Source: JAJYKC01 sp963823105
GTDB taxonomy: Bacteria; Acidobacteriota; Terriglobia; Bryobacterales; Bryobacteraceae
Length of the DNA: 64,000 bases
Direction of reading: 5' to 3'
NCBI GenBank assembly: GCA_963823105.1
Contig: CAWGKC010000014.1
Location: 140,779-204,778 of the forward strand
In this document: positions 45,907 through 55,950 of the stretch, piece by piece
Layout of the letters: the number at the start of each line of letters is the position of its first letter
How positions within the stretch are numbered: the stretch's first letter is position 1
Program-made: the position numbers and the translations under genes
The notes under the pieces: generated by a model
Told to the model about the DNA's origin: nothing
Databases searched by the model: none
Seen by the model: the letters and a program-made list of their open reading frames with translations, nothing else

Positions 45907-48900
45907 GGTTCTCATCTCCAATCGCGGCGCTATCGCCCGCCGCATTGCGAGAACGCTGCGCCGAATGCGCGTTCGTTCCGTCGCGGTCTACTCCGATGCG
46001 GATCGGAATTCGTTGCACGTCACGGAGGCGGATGAGGCCGTTTGCATAGGCCCCGCGCAAGCCGCGCGAAGTTATCTCGACCGGGAGCGGATCTTCGACG
46101 CCGTTCGGAAAACCGGCGCCCAGGCAATCCATCCCGGATACGGTTTTTTAAGCGAGAACGTCGCCTTTGCCGTCGATTGCCACGAGCGAGGCGTCGTTTT
46201 TATCGGGCCGAAGCCAGAACAGATGGAACTGTTCGCGCGAAAGCATGCGGCGAGGGAAATCGCGGCGCGACTGGGTGTGCCATTGTTGCCTGGCACCGGT
46301 TTGCTGGCCAACGCGGGGGACGCGGCCCGTGAAGCGGCGCGCATCGGCTATCCGGTGATCGTGAAAAGCACCGCCGGCGGCGGCGGCATCGGCATGAGAG
46401 TCTGCCGCTCCCCAACGGAAGTGCGCGAGGCCTTCGAAGCGGTTCAGCGTCTGAGCGAAACGAACTTCGGCGAGGGCGGCGTTTTCATCGAGCGATTCGT
46501 GGCGGCGGCCCGCCATGTCGAAGTTCAGATCTTCGGAGACGGACGGGGCAATGTGATTGCGCTCGGCGAGCGGGATTGCTCCACGCAGCGCAGGCATCAG
46601 AAGGTGATTGAGGAGACGCCCGCCCCCGGCATCGCCGAAGGTTCGCGGCAGCGCTTGTTCCAGGCCGCCATCGCGCTGGGCGAAGCCGCGCGCTATGAAT
46701 CGGCGGGTACGGTCGAGTTCGTCTACGACGAAAGTACGGGCGAATTTTACTTTCTGGAAGTTAACACCCGTTTGCAGGTGGAGCACGGTGTAACGGAAGA
46801 AGTGACCGGCATCGACTTAGTGGAGTGGATGGTGCGCCAGGCTGCGGGATGCTTGCCGCCGTTGGCATCGCTCGCCGTCCATCCCAGCGGTTGCTCGATG
46901 GAAGCGCGTATTTACGCCGAAGACCCCGCGCGGGATTTCCGTCCCAGTTCGGGGCGCTTGATGCAGGCCGATTTTCCCGCCCGAGCGCGAGTCGAAACCT
47001 GGGTAGAGGCGGGCGCCGAGGTAACGCCGTTCTACGATCCAATGATCGCCAAAATCATCGTTTCCGGGTCCGATCGCCATGAGACTGCCGCTAAGCTCCG
47101 CTCAGCTCTCGATTCCTGCCTGCTTTCGGGCATCGAGACGAACGTCGATTACCTGAAACAGGTTTGCCGCACACCGGAATTCAACGAAGGACGGATTACT
47201 ACGTCGTTTCTGGGGACGTTCGCGTATGCCCGTTCCGCTTTCGAAGTTCTCGAAGGGGGCACCCAAACCACCGTGCAGGATTATCCCGGAAGGCTTGGCT
47301 ATTGGCATGTCGGCGTTCCTCCTTCGGGACCGATGGACGCGCTGGCCTTTCGGCTCGCCAACCGTCTGGTGGGGAACGGCGAGGGGGCCGCGGCGCTAGA
47401 GTTCACCACTGCCGGCCCGGAGCTTCGCTTCGATTGCGACGCGACAGTGGCGCTAACCGGAGCGGATATGGACGCCGCGATCGATGGCGTGCCGGTTCCC
47501 CGCTGGCAGGCGATCCCCGTCCAGCGCGGCGCCCTGTTGCGGATGGGTATCGCGAAAGGAACCGGTTGCCGGGCCTATCTCGCGGTGCATGGGGGCATCG
47601 TCGCGCCGGAGTATCTAGGAAGCCGGTCCACCTTTCTACTTGGCGGGTTCGGCGGTGTTGCCGGGCGTGCGTTGCGCGCCGGCGATATTGTCCACATCGG
47701 CCGCTCCGACGCGCCGCCGCCCTCCGAAACCCTCCCTACGGCCCTCGTGCCTCGCTATGGTTCGCCATGGGAGATCGGCGTGATGTACGGGCCGCACTGC
47801 TCACCCGCCTTCTTCACCGCGGCGGGCATCGAGACGTTTTTCTCCACTGATTGGAAGGTGCATTACCAGCACGACCGCACCGGCGTGCGCCTTCTTGGGC
47901 CGAAGCCGGAATGGGCGCGGCCCGACGGTGGCGAAGCGGGATTGCATCCCTCTAACATTCACGACAACGCCTATGCCGTCGGATCGGTGGACTTCACCGG
48001 CGACATGCCGATCATTCTCGGTCCCGACGGCCCAAGTCTCGGAGGATTCGTCTGCCCCGCGGTCGTTGTCGCGGCGGAATTATGGAAGGTAGCGCAGTTA
48101 AAGGCCGGCGATACCGTGCGTTTTCGAAGGATCGCTCGGGATCAGGCGGAAGCCATGGAACGGGCTATGGAACGGAGCATAGAGACGCTCGCCCATCCTT
48201 TGCCATCGCTTCCATCGGAGTCCGCCGCCGAACCTGCGATCCTCAACCTGCGGGAGGCCTCGAAGCACGCGCCGCGCATGACTTGCAACGCCAGCGGGGA
48301 CAAGAACTTACTCATCGAGTATGGAGACAATACTCTCGACCTGTCTCTTCGCCTGCGCGTTCATTTGCTTGAACGGAACCTGCGTCAAGCGCGAATCGAC
48401 GGACTCATCGATGTTACTCCCGGGGTGCGATCGCTCCAAATTCACTACGACAGCCGGAAGTTGCCGCGCAAGGCGCTGCTTGAGGCGATCGATTCGTGCG
48501 ACGCCGCCATTGGCGATGTCGACGATGTCTCCATCCCCGCGCGCGTCGTTCACATGCCCCTCTCCTGGGACGACCCCGCGGCCCGCCTCGCGCAGGCTAA
48601 GTACACGCAATCCGTCCGCCCCGACGCGCCGTGGTGCCCTAGTAACATCGAATTTATCCGACGGATTAACGGTCTCGGATCCATCGGCGATGTAAACCGG
48701 ATTGTCCACGAGGCCAGCTATCTTGTGCTCGGCCTGGGCGACGTTTACCTGGGCGCGCCCGTCGCCACTCCCGTCGACCCACGCCATCGTCTGGTTACCA
48801 CCAAATACAACCCGGCGCGCACGTGGACGCCGGAGAATGCCGTTGGCATCGGGGGCGCCTATCTCTGTATCTATGGGATGGAGGGCCCGGGCGGCTATCA

Positions 48901-49506
48901 GTTAGTCGGACGCACGGTGCAAGTGTGGAATACGTTTAAGAGTACTCAAGACTTCGAGCCGGATTTCCATGGCTGTTGCGGTTCTTCGACCAGATCCGGT
49001 TTTATCCGGTTACGGCCGAGGAGTTACTCGAGATGCGGGAGGGCTTTCCGCACGGTGGGTCGACTCTCCGCACCGAGCCGGCCGAGTTTCAACTTGGCCG
49101 CTACAAGTCTTTCCTGGCGTCGATTCAAGGCGGCGTGGACGAGTTCCAATCCAGGCAGCGGCAGGCGTTTGCCGAGGAGCGCGAACGTTGGGAAATCGCG
49201 GGACAGGCGATGACTGCCGATCCAGTGGTCCCGCTGGACAGTGACGCCTCCACCGCACCGGTTCCCACGGGATGCATCGCCATATCGGCACCGTTGGCGG
49301 CGAGTGTCTGGAGCGTCGCGGTCGAAGCGGGACAGCGCGTAGGCGCCGGGGAGAGATTAGTAGTACTGGAGGCGATGAAAATGGAATTGGCTGTAGCCGC
49401 TCCTTTCAGTGGTGTTGTTGTCGAACTACGGTGCATCGCCGGCGGCATCGTTTCGGCCGGACAACATCTGGCGTTCTTCCTGCCCGATGGCGATGGACTG
49501 CGATGA
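45896..49506 (+). CDS. Biotin-dependent urea/guanidine carboxylase, frameshifted once
   Basis: About 1203 residues once a one-base deletion is corrected, the normal length for this family. Domains: biotin carboxylase (1-450, ISNRGAIARRIARTL, STAGGGGIGMRVC, EVNTRLQVEHGVTE); the KipA/KipI-like carboxyltransferase (from TVQDYPGRLGYWHVGVP, about 460, to past 950); and the biotin carrier domain with the biotinylated Lys in EAMKME near residue 1160. The frame breaks near 48967 in TTTCC, where one more C would restore DFPWLLRFFDQ. Two DUF1989 genes upstream favour guanidine over urea as substrate; the discriminating active-site residue could not be assigned by eye. It carboxylates its substrate using bicarbonate and ATP. 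Confidence 0.85.
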
Positions 49507-51311
49507 CAAGGCCGATCGACATTGCCACTCTGAGCAAGGCGTATCGATCCCGCGACACGACGCCGTCGGCAGTCGTCGAGGATTGCTTCGCGGCGATTGA
49601 GGCGACCGGCCTTCGTCCAGTTTGGATCTCGCTAACGCCGCGCGAAGACGCGTTGCGCCGTGCCCGTGAACTCGAATCGAACGCAGCTTCGGCGAACTTG
49701 CCGCTCTTCGGGATTCCTTTCGCCGTCAAAGACAATATCGATGCGGCGGGTTACCCAACCACCGCCGGATGCCCCGCGTACTCCCATATCCCCTCCGAGT
49801 CGGCTACCGTCGTCAATCGTTTGGAGCAAGCGGGAGCGATCCTGATCGGAAAAACGAATCTCGACCAATTTGCCACAGGCTTGGTCGGCACGCGGTCTCC
49901 TTATGGAGTTTGCCCAAGCCCCTTCGATGATCGCTATATCGCCGGGGGGTCGAGTTCCGGGTCGGCGGTCGCGGTTGCCACTGGGTTCGTAAGTTTTGCG
50001 ATGGGTACGGACACGGCGGGCTCCGGCCGGGTTCCCGCAGCCTTGAATAACATCGTTGGATTGAAACCCACGCGCGGAATAATCGGCGCCACGGGCATCG
50101 TCCCCGCTTGCCGAACGCTCGATTGCGTCTCGGTGTTCGCCATGACCTGCGCCGACGCGCAAACCGTCCTTACCGCCGCGAGCGGCTACGATCCTTCCGA
50201 TGCGTTCTCCCGCGCGGCCAAACCAGGAAACGGCGCAGCCCCGTGGCTTGGCGGGCCATTCCGTTTTGGAATACCGGCGGAACAGGAACTGGAATTCTTC
50301 GACGATACCGAAGCGCCGGGGTTGTACTCAGCGGCGGTCCGTCAAATGGAGGCCCTTGGTGGAACCCCGGCCAATATCGACTTCGCGCCATTTCGCGAAG
50401 TCGCCGGATTGCTCTATTCCGGCCCGTGGGTGGCCGAGCGGTTGGCGTCGCTGCGCGCCTTCGTGGATAGCCATGACGACGCCATGCATCCCATCGTCCG
50501 CGGCATCGTGACCGCGGCGCGCCGATTCAGCGCCGCCGACGCGTTCGCATCAATGTACCGCCTGGAAGAACTTCGCCGCCGCACGGATGCGGCATGGGAG
50601 AAGATGGACGTCCTGCTCTTACCTACAACAGGCGCCACATACACCATCGCCGAAGTGGAAGCGAACCCGATTCAGCTCAACACGAACCTCGGTTACTACA
50701 CCAATTTCGTAAACTTGCTTGACTTAGCCGCCGTCGCCGTACCGGCCGGATTCAGGTCCAACGGATTGCCGTTCGGCGTCTCCGTAATCGCCCCGGCATT
50801 CACCGATCGCGCCCTGCTGTGCCTTGCGGATCGCCTCCATCGCGTCATGGCATCGACGGCCGGAGCCTTGGGCCATCCCCTCGCCTCGTCGCCGGCGTTG
50901 TCGATTCCCGCGTGCCCCCCTGGTTGCGTTCGCCTCGCGGTGGTTGGCGCGCATCTTACAGGGCAGCCGCTCAATTGGCAATTGACCCAACGCGGCGGAA
51001 GACTGATGAAGGCTTGCCGCACGGCCGCCGGCTATCGCCTGTACGCGCTGAGTCGAACCATGCCTCCAAAGCCAGGACTGACTTACGAGCCGGAATTCGC
51101 GGGACCGGGCATTGAGGTGGAAGTTTGGGCTCTTCCCGAGAATACATTTGGCGGATTCGTCGACGGCGTGCCACCGCCGTTAACCATCGGCAATATCTTA
51201 CTAGACAACGGAGACACCGTGAACGGTTTTCTATGTGAGCCGGCCGCCTTGCGGGATGCGCTGGAGATTACTCACTTAGGCGGCTGGCGCCGTCATCTCG
51301 GCGGTCTCTAG
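49503..51311 (+). CDS. atzF: Allophanate hydrolase
   Basis: A 602-residue cytoplasmic amidase-signature enzyme that splits allophanate into ammonia and carbon dioxide. Catalytic Lys lies in FAVKDNIDAAG, the cis-Ser in AGGSSSGSAVAVA and the nucleophile Ser in GTDTAGSGRVPA. The C-terminal domain specific to allophanate hydrolases (from about residue 465, including FGGFVDGVPPPLTIGNI) is present, so it is not an ordinary amidase. The ATG overlaps the carboxylase stop (ATGA), placing it last in the operon. Its 3' end overlaps the convergent GPx-fold gene by 44 bases. Confidence 0.92.
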   Translation: MTRPIDIATLSKAYRSRDTTPSAVVEDCFAAIEATGLRPVWISLTPREDALRRARELESNAASANLPLFGIPFAVKDNIDAAGYPTTAGCPAYSHIPSESATVVNRLEQAGAILIGKTNLDQFATGLVGTRSPYGVCPSPFDDRYIAGGSSSGSAVAVATGFVSFAMGTDTAGSGRVPAALNNIVGLKPTRGIIGATGIVPACRTLDCVSVFAMTCADAQTVLTAASGYDPSDAFSRAAKPGNGAAPWLGGPFRFGIPAEQELEFFDDTEAPGLYSAAVRQMEALGGTPANIDFAPFREVAGLLYSGPWVAERLASLRAFVDSHDDAMHPIVRGIVTAARRFSAADAFASMYRLEELRRRTDAAWEKMDVLLLPTTGATYTIAEVEANPIQLNTNLGYYTNFVNLLDLAAVAVPAGFRSNGLPFGVSVIAPAFTDRALLCLADRLHRVMASTAGALGHPLASSPALSIPACPPGCVRLAVVGAHLTGQPLNWQLTQRGGRLMKACRTAAGYRLYALSRTMPPKPGLTYEPEFAGPGIEVEVWALPENTFGGFVDGVPPPLTIGNILLDNGDTVNGFLCEPAALRDALEITHLGGWRRHLGGL

Positions 51312-51951
51312 CCGGCGCTCGCCGAGGTTTACCCTTTTCTGGCTTACCTTTCTCTCCGTTCTTCCGCGGGTTCACCTCGCCCTTCGCGTCAATCGCCTCC
51401 TCGACAGCGACAATTAGTTCCGGCGCATCTGGCGCGACATCGGGCTCGAAGCGGGCGAAAACGCTGCCGGACCGGTCCACCAGAAACTTCGTAAATCCCC
51501 AATGCACTGGGCCGCCCGTCTTCGGATGCTCTTTGGCGTCGCAAAGAAACTCATAGAGCGGCGCGGCATCTTTACCGCGAACCGACACCCGCGCGAAGAG
51601 AGGGAAGGCGACATGCGCCGTTTGAGTATAAAATTTGCGCACGTCGTCGTCGGAGCCCGGCTCCGTGGAGCCGAAATCGTTCGAAGGAATTCCCAGGACC
51701 ACCAGTCCATTCTCGCGATATGTCTCGTAGAGCTTCTCTAATTGCCCGGTTTGACCGGTAAAGCCGGACTTACTGGCCAAGTTGACGATCAGCAACACCT
51801 TGCCTTTGTAAGTGTCCAGCCGGACTTCTTTCCCGTCGATGGCGGCGAGGGAAAAATCATAGATCTCCGATCCGGCCGCGAATGCGCCGGACGCGAAGGC
51901 CAGAAGTACCGCAACCGTCCCAAACACAGGACGCCAAGCCTCAAAACTCAT
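51268..51951 (-). CDS. Exported GPx-fold protein lacking the catalytic residues
   Basis: A 227-residue glutathione-peroxidase-fold protein with a signal peptide (about 1-26). Where peroxidases have Cys in NVASxCGxT it has Ser62 (LASKSGFTGQ). The catalytic Gln is replaced by Thr (FGSTEPG) and the Asn by Gly (HWGFTKF); only Trp is kept. It is therefore unlikely to be a thiol peroxidase. The C-terminal tail is rich in Lys, Arg and Glu (from about residue 190). Its ATG overlaps the end of the TonB-receptor gene upstream by 11 bases. A binding or scaffold role is conceivable; nothing shows it. The intact homologue is at 14419-14964. Confidence 0.87.
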   Translation of the reverse strand: MSFEAWRPVFGTVAVLLAFASGAFAAGSEIYDFSLAAIDGKEVRLDTYKGKVLLIVNLASKSGFTGQTGQLEKLYETYRENGLVVLGIPSNDFGSTEPGSDDDVRKFYTQTAHVAFPLFARVSVRGKDAAPLYEFLCDAKEHPKTGGPVHWGFTKFLVDRSGSVFARFEPDVAPDAPELIVAVEEAIDAKGEVNPRKNGEKGKPEKGKPRRAPARDRRDDGASRLSE

Positions 51952-54900
51952 AGCGTAACGCGAACTGCATCACCCTGGCTGGCGTCGTATTCGTGAATTC
52001 GCCGAAGGTGGTAGGCGAATAGAGTGCAAGGCTCGGCTGAATGAAATTCACGTTGTTGAACGCGTTGAAAGCCTCGGCGCGGAATTGCAGGCTGTGCCCT
52101 TCCCATGGCAGCGCGAAGCGTTTGGCGACTGCGAGATCCACATTCTTCTGGCCTGGGAGACGAGTGATGGCCCGCGTTCCCGTCTGTCCCGGATACTGAT
52201 CGGCGAAGGAATTCACGGAGTTGGTGGAACTGAACAGGCTGGGGTTTCCTTGGTTGTCGATGCCGATGGTCCGCTGGAAACTCGCCACCGGAATCGCCAA
52301 CGAGCTTTGCCAGTAATTTGTATTCCAAGTCTGGTTTCCTTGAATCACCGTCGGCAAACCGGAACTGGCGCGAATGATGCTTGAGACCTGCCAGCCTCCG
52401 ATGAACTCGTTCATCCACCCTGGAATGCCGTTCAACATTGGTTTGCCCTTTCCGAACGGTAGCTCATAGACGAAATTGGCGTTCACCAGGCTGCGGATGT
52501 CGAAATCCGACGACCCTCGAAACGCGCCGGGTTGGAAAATGTTTTGAATCACCGCGCCGTCCTGTCCGGAGGCGCCTTCGGCCGTGGAGCCGTTATCGAT
52601 CGAGTGCGACAGCGTGTAATTGAAGTCGAACGAAAAGCCCGTGGAGAAAGCTCGCCGGATGGTAATCGTAGCCGCATTGAAGTCGGCGTCGCCCGCGTTC
52701 ATCCAGGTGGGCATGGAACTTCCCTGCAAAGCGAAGAACGTGTAACAGCCGGGACGGCTGGCGCAGGTTCCGTTCGGCGTGTTGAAGGCGCCCGGTATCC
52801 GGTCGGCCGCGTGTAAAATGTCCAGATAGCTCCCGCCGTACACGCCATAAATGCCGTAGTAGTAATTCGCCGAAGCGCTGCCCGGAAAATAGTAATTGGC
52901 CAACGCCGGGAACATGCTCTGCACGAACGGATTGTTCGGAACCAGGGACGGATTCGCCTGCGCTTGAGCCGGCGTTAGTCCCGTGTTATTCAGGTTGCGG
53001 AACGCCGTCATACTCTGCAGCCATGTCTCCCCGGACTGTGGGTCTTTGTATCCTTCTAGCGGCGTGTAGACGTCTCCTTGAAGCAAAAGCTTTCGAGAAA
53101 AGCGGCCCATGTAGCCGATCTCCATCGTGAGGCCGCCCGGAAGCTCCCGGGCGAAGCTGGCGTTGACCATATGTGAATACGGCGACTTGAGGTTGGGATA
53201 GATACCCTGGAACTCTCCGACGATGGCCGCTATATTCGGAGGCGTGTAGGGGAATCCTCCTTGCGGCGCCGGAGGTTGCTGTGCTGGCGATCCATTGAAA
53301 CGAGGCGAAGTCGTGAAATTATACGAAATCGGATTGCCGAGCGTAGTCGCCAGCCCTTCGGATCCGAATTGGTCGAATTCGGTGACCAGATTGCTTCCGA
53401 AGCGGTCGTATACCATGGCGTAACCGGCCCGGAACACCCCGGATTTCCCAAAAAGCTTTCCCAGCAATCCGGTTGCACCGCTCGGGCTATAAGCGACAGA
53501 GAAGCGCGGCGCGAAATTGTTATTGTCGGGGCCGTACCAGCTTGGTTTGCCGTTCACCGGGCCAGCCAGCGCATATTGCAGCACGGCGTTGGGCATCGCG
53601 TTGCTCGGCACCCCTTGAGATTGCAGATAGTTCCTTTGGCCGAAGAACTGGTCGAGTCCCACGGTCGGTGAAACCTGGAGCCCGTTCGCCTCGTAGATTG
53701 GCGGATCGTTCTCGTAACGCAAGCCGAACGTGAACGTCAAATCCCGCCGCGCGTGATAGGAATCACCGACATAGCCCTCGTATTCACGCATGATAAAGTT
53801 CCGCTGTTGCGGTTGTCCCTGCGGGAGCACCGAGCCATTGCGCAGGAATTGATAAGTAATGTTTGTACTATTCTCGAGTCCGAGCAGAATGCCCATCGCA
53901 GCGGCCACGGCGTTTGGATTCGCCAACTGGAGGTTTTGATTCCCCGTCTGCTTGATCAGATAGTTGGTGACGTCGGTTTGAATGTCCTCTCCCAGTCCCA
54001 CGGCTACCGACGTATTAAATCCATAACTCGGGAACGAATTGGCGTAGGAAAACCGGTCGTTGTTAATCAGGCGAAAGTTAAATCCCGATGTCACCGTATG
54101 TTTACCATGAGTCCATGTCACGTCGTCCAATAGATTCGTCGACGGCATGATCCGTCCGTTACCTCTGGCGTTATAGTTCTGGAGCGAGTCGAGGCTTCCC
54201 AAGGAAAAACCTTCCCCTGGCACGCCAGATGTCTGCAGGCCCATCCGCGTGTACCCAAAGGTGAACGCGTTCACCAGATTTGGCCGTAGGACGGCGGTGT
54301 AAACCGCGGCAACTCCCTTACTGTTGTTCAACAACTGCGAAGCCGGTTGTTGGCCCGGAAATTGAGCCAGGTACTGTGGCAGGTCCTGGTTGGCGTTCGA
54401 CAGCGTTCCGCGGACCGAGACCGTGTGCTTGGCCTGCTTGTCCAGAATGAAATCCATCTTCCCGACGTAGGCGCGGTCGTCTTCGTGGTTTGGAGCGTTA
54501 AAACGGTATCCGGTAAAGTTCAGACCGGCGTCGGCCCCATACGGCGCGTCGTTCCCCGCCGGGTACTGCTTCAGCAGGCCGAGATAGCCCTGGTTCAATC
54601 CAAGATGCAACGGATCGATCTGTTGAATCTGCGATGGATTCAATGTGTAGGTGCTTCCATCCGTCGTCTGAAGCGTCAGATTGCCCTGCTTCAGGCTCTC
54701 CGTCGGCACGGCCCGTTCCACGGCGATTCCGCTGGCGTCCAGCCGCCGTTCGTAGTTGAAGAAAAAGAAAACCCGGTCTTTGACCACTCTTCCGCCAAGG
54801 GACGCTCCGAACTGATTCCGGACCAGGGGCTGCACCGGCACGCCGCTTCGATCGTTAAACCACGAGTTCGCGCTAAACGGCGTATCGCGGTTAAATTCGT

Positions 54901-55696
54901 ACGCCGAACCGTGGAACTGGTTCGACCCGCTCTTGGTCATCAGAACCACTTGGCCTCCGGACGATCGCCCTTCGTTCGCTCCCTCGCCACCCACCGTGAC
55001 CCGGAATTCTTCCACCGAATCGAGCGGAATGGGTAAGACGGAATTGAATCCGGCCACCGAAGCCGCGCCGTTCGCGTTGGAACCTTGAGAGCTGACGCTA
55101 TTTCCAATGCCGGCGTTTTGGTTATCGTTGACGTCCACGCCGTCGAGTGTGACGTTATTTTGATCGCGATGAGCGCCCAACACCTCCCCGGTGGGTGTTA
55201 CTCCCGGCTGCAGGCTGAGCAACTCGACCACATTGCGCGTCTGAAGCGGCAATTGGCGCACCTGGCGCTCCGTGAAGGCTGTCCCCACCGAAGCGTCCAC
55301 CGTATTTAGCGAGGTCGCCTCCGTGTTGACGTTCACCGTCTCCGTCGTTCTACCCAAGTCCATGTGTAGATCCAGGGTCGCCGGGCTATTAACCAAAAGC
55401 GTGACGTTGTTTTCGGTTACTGTCGAGAATCCCGCCTTCTCCGCCAGAACCGAATACTTTCCCGGAGGCACCTGCAGAAATTGATATTCGCCGCGATTGT
55501 CGGACTGCACCTGACGGCGCGATTGCGTGTCCTGGTTGATCAAAGTAACCGCGGCGTCCGGGATGGCCGCCCCTTGGGGATCGACCACCGAACCTCGCAA
55601 CGAGCTTGTCGATTGCGCTCTGAGCGCCGCTGTATGGAATCCAAGCACGATCCACGCAAACGCCGACACCGTTAACCTCAGCCCACTGCTCCGCAT
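51941..55696 (-). CDS. Oar-like TonB-dependent receptor
   Basis: A 1251-residue outer-membrane protein. A signal peptide ends near residue 27 (AALRAQS); a carboxypeptidase-regulatory-like domain covers about 30-115 (LRGSVVDPQGAAIPDAAVT); a plug-like region contains NNVTLDGVDVNDNQN near 190; and a long beta-barrel ends in RYEF with a terminal Phe. AGGAG precedes the ATG. Unlike the paralogue at 31440-35097 it is intact. It lies at the downstream end of a minus-strand run that begins with the carboxylase-associated ABC importer, so it may bring the same or a related substrate across the outer membrane; this is inference. Confidence 0.9.
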   Translation of the reverse strand: MRSSGLRLTVSAFAWIVLGFHTAALRAQSTSSLRGSVVDPQGAAIPDAAVTLINQDTQSRRQVQSDNRGEYQFLQVPPGKYSVLAEKAGFSTVTENNVTLLVNSPATLDLHMDLGRTTETVNVNTEATSLNTVDASVGTAFTERQVRQLPLQTRNVVELLSLQPGVTPTGEVLGAHRDQNNVTLDGVDVNDNQNAGIGNSVSSQGSNANGAASVAGFNSVLPIPLDSVEEFRVTVGGEGANEGRSSGGQVVLMTKSGSNQFHGSAYEFNRDTPFSANSWFNDRSGVPVQPLVRNQFGASLGGRVVKDRVFFFFNYERRLDASGIAVERAVPTESLKQGNLTLQTTDGSTYTLNPSQIQQIDPLHLGLNQGYLGLLKQYPAGNDAPYGADAGLNFTGYRFNAPNHEDDRAYVGKMDFILDKQAKHTVSVRGTLSNANQDLPQYLAQFPGQQPASQLLNNSKGVAAVYTAVLRPNLVNAFTFGYTRMGLQTSGVPGEGFSLGSLDSLQNYNARGNGRIMPSTNLLDDVTWTHGKHTVTSGFNFRLINNDRFSYANSFPSYGFNTSVAVGLGEDIQTDVTNYLIKQTGNQNLQLANPNAVAAAMGILLGLENSTNITYQFLRNGSVLPQGQPQQRNFIMREYEGYVGDSYHARRDLTFTFGLRYENDPPIYEANGLQVSPTVGLDQFFGQRNYLQSQGVPSNAMPNAVLQYALAGPVNGKPSWYGPDNNNFAPRFSVAYSPSGATGLLGKLFGKSGVFRAGYAMVYDRFGSNLVTEFDQFGSEGLATTLGNPISYNFTTSPRFNGSPAQQPPAPQGGFPYTPPNIAAIVGEFQGIYPNLKSPYSHMVNASFARELPGGLTMEIGYMGRFSRKLLLQGDVYTPLEGYKDPQSGETWLQSMTAFRNLNNTGLTPAQAQANPSLVPNNPFVQSMFPALANYYFPGSASANYYYGIYGVYGGSYLDILHAADRIPGAFNTPNGTCASRPGCYTFFALQGSSMPTWMNAGDADFNAATITIRRAFSTGFSFDFNYTLSHSIDNGSTAEGASGQDGAVIQNIFQPGAFRGSSDFDIRSLVNANFVYELPFGKGKPMLNGIPGWMNEFIGGWQVSSIIRASSGLPTVIQGNQTWNTNYWQSSLAIPVASFQRTIGIDNQGNPSLFSSTNSVNSFADQYPGQTGTRAITRLPGQKNVDLAVAKRFALPWEGHSLQFRAEAFNAFNNVNFIQPSLALYSPTTFGEFTNTTPARVMQFALRYEF

Positions 55697-55950
55697 GTTG
55701 TACTCTCCTGGTTGGAATCTAGGTAAAAGATCCAGGCTGGAGTCGGACGAGGGCTTCCGCCGGAATAAGCCTTAATGCCGCGTACGGGGACGGCTATTAC
55801 TCGCCAAGGAGTACGCTTACACCTGTCGCTCGGGGGTTAGTTGCAGCAGCTCAACCTTGAGTCCGAGTGCAATGGGGGAATGGGTGAACCCGGAAGCGAT
55901 CCACAATTATTTACCGGAATGCGTCCGGTGTCAAGTAGCTTTAGCCGATT

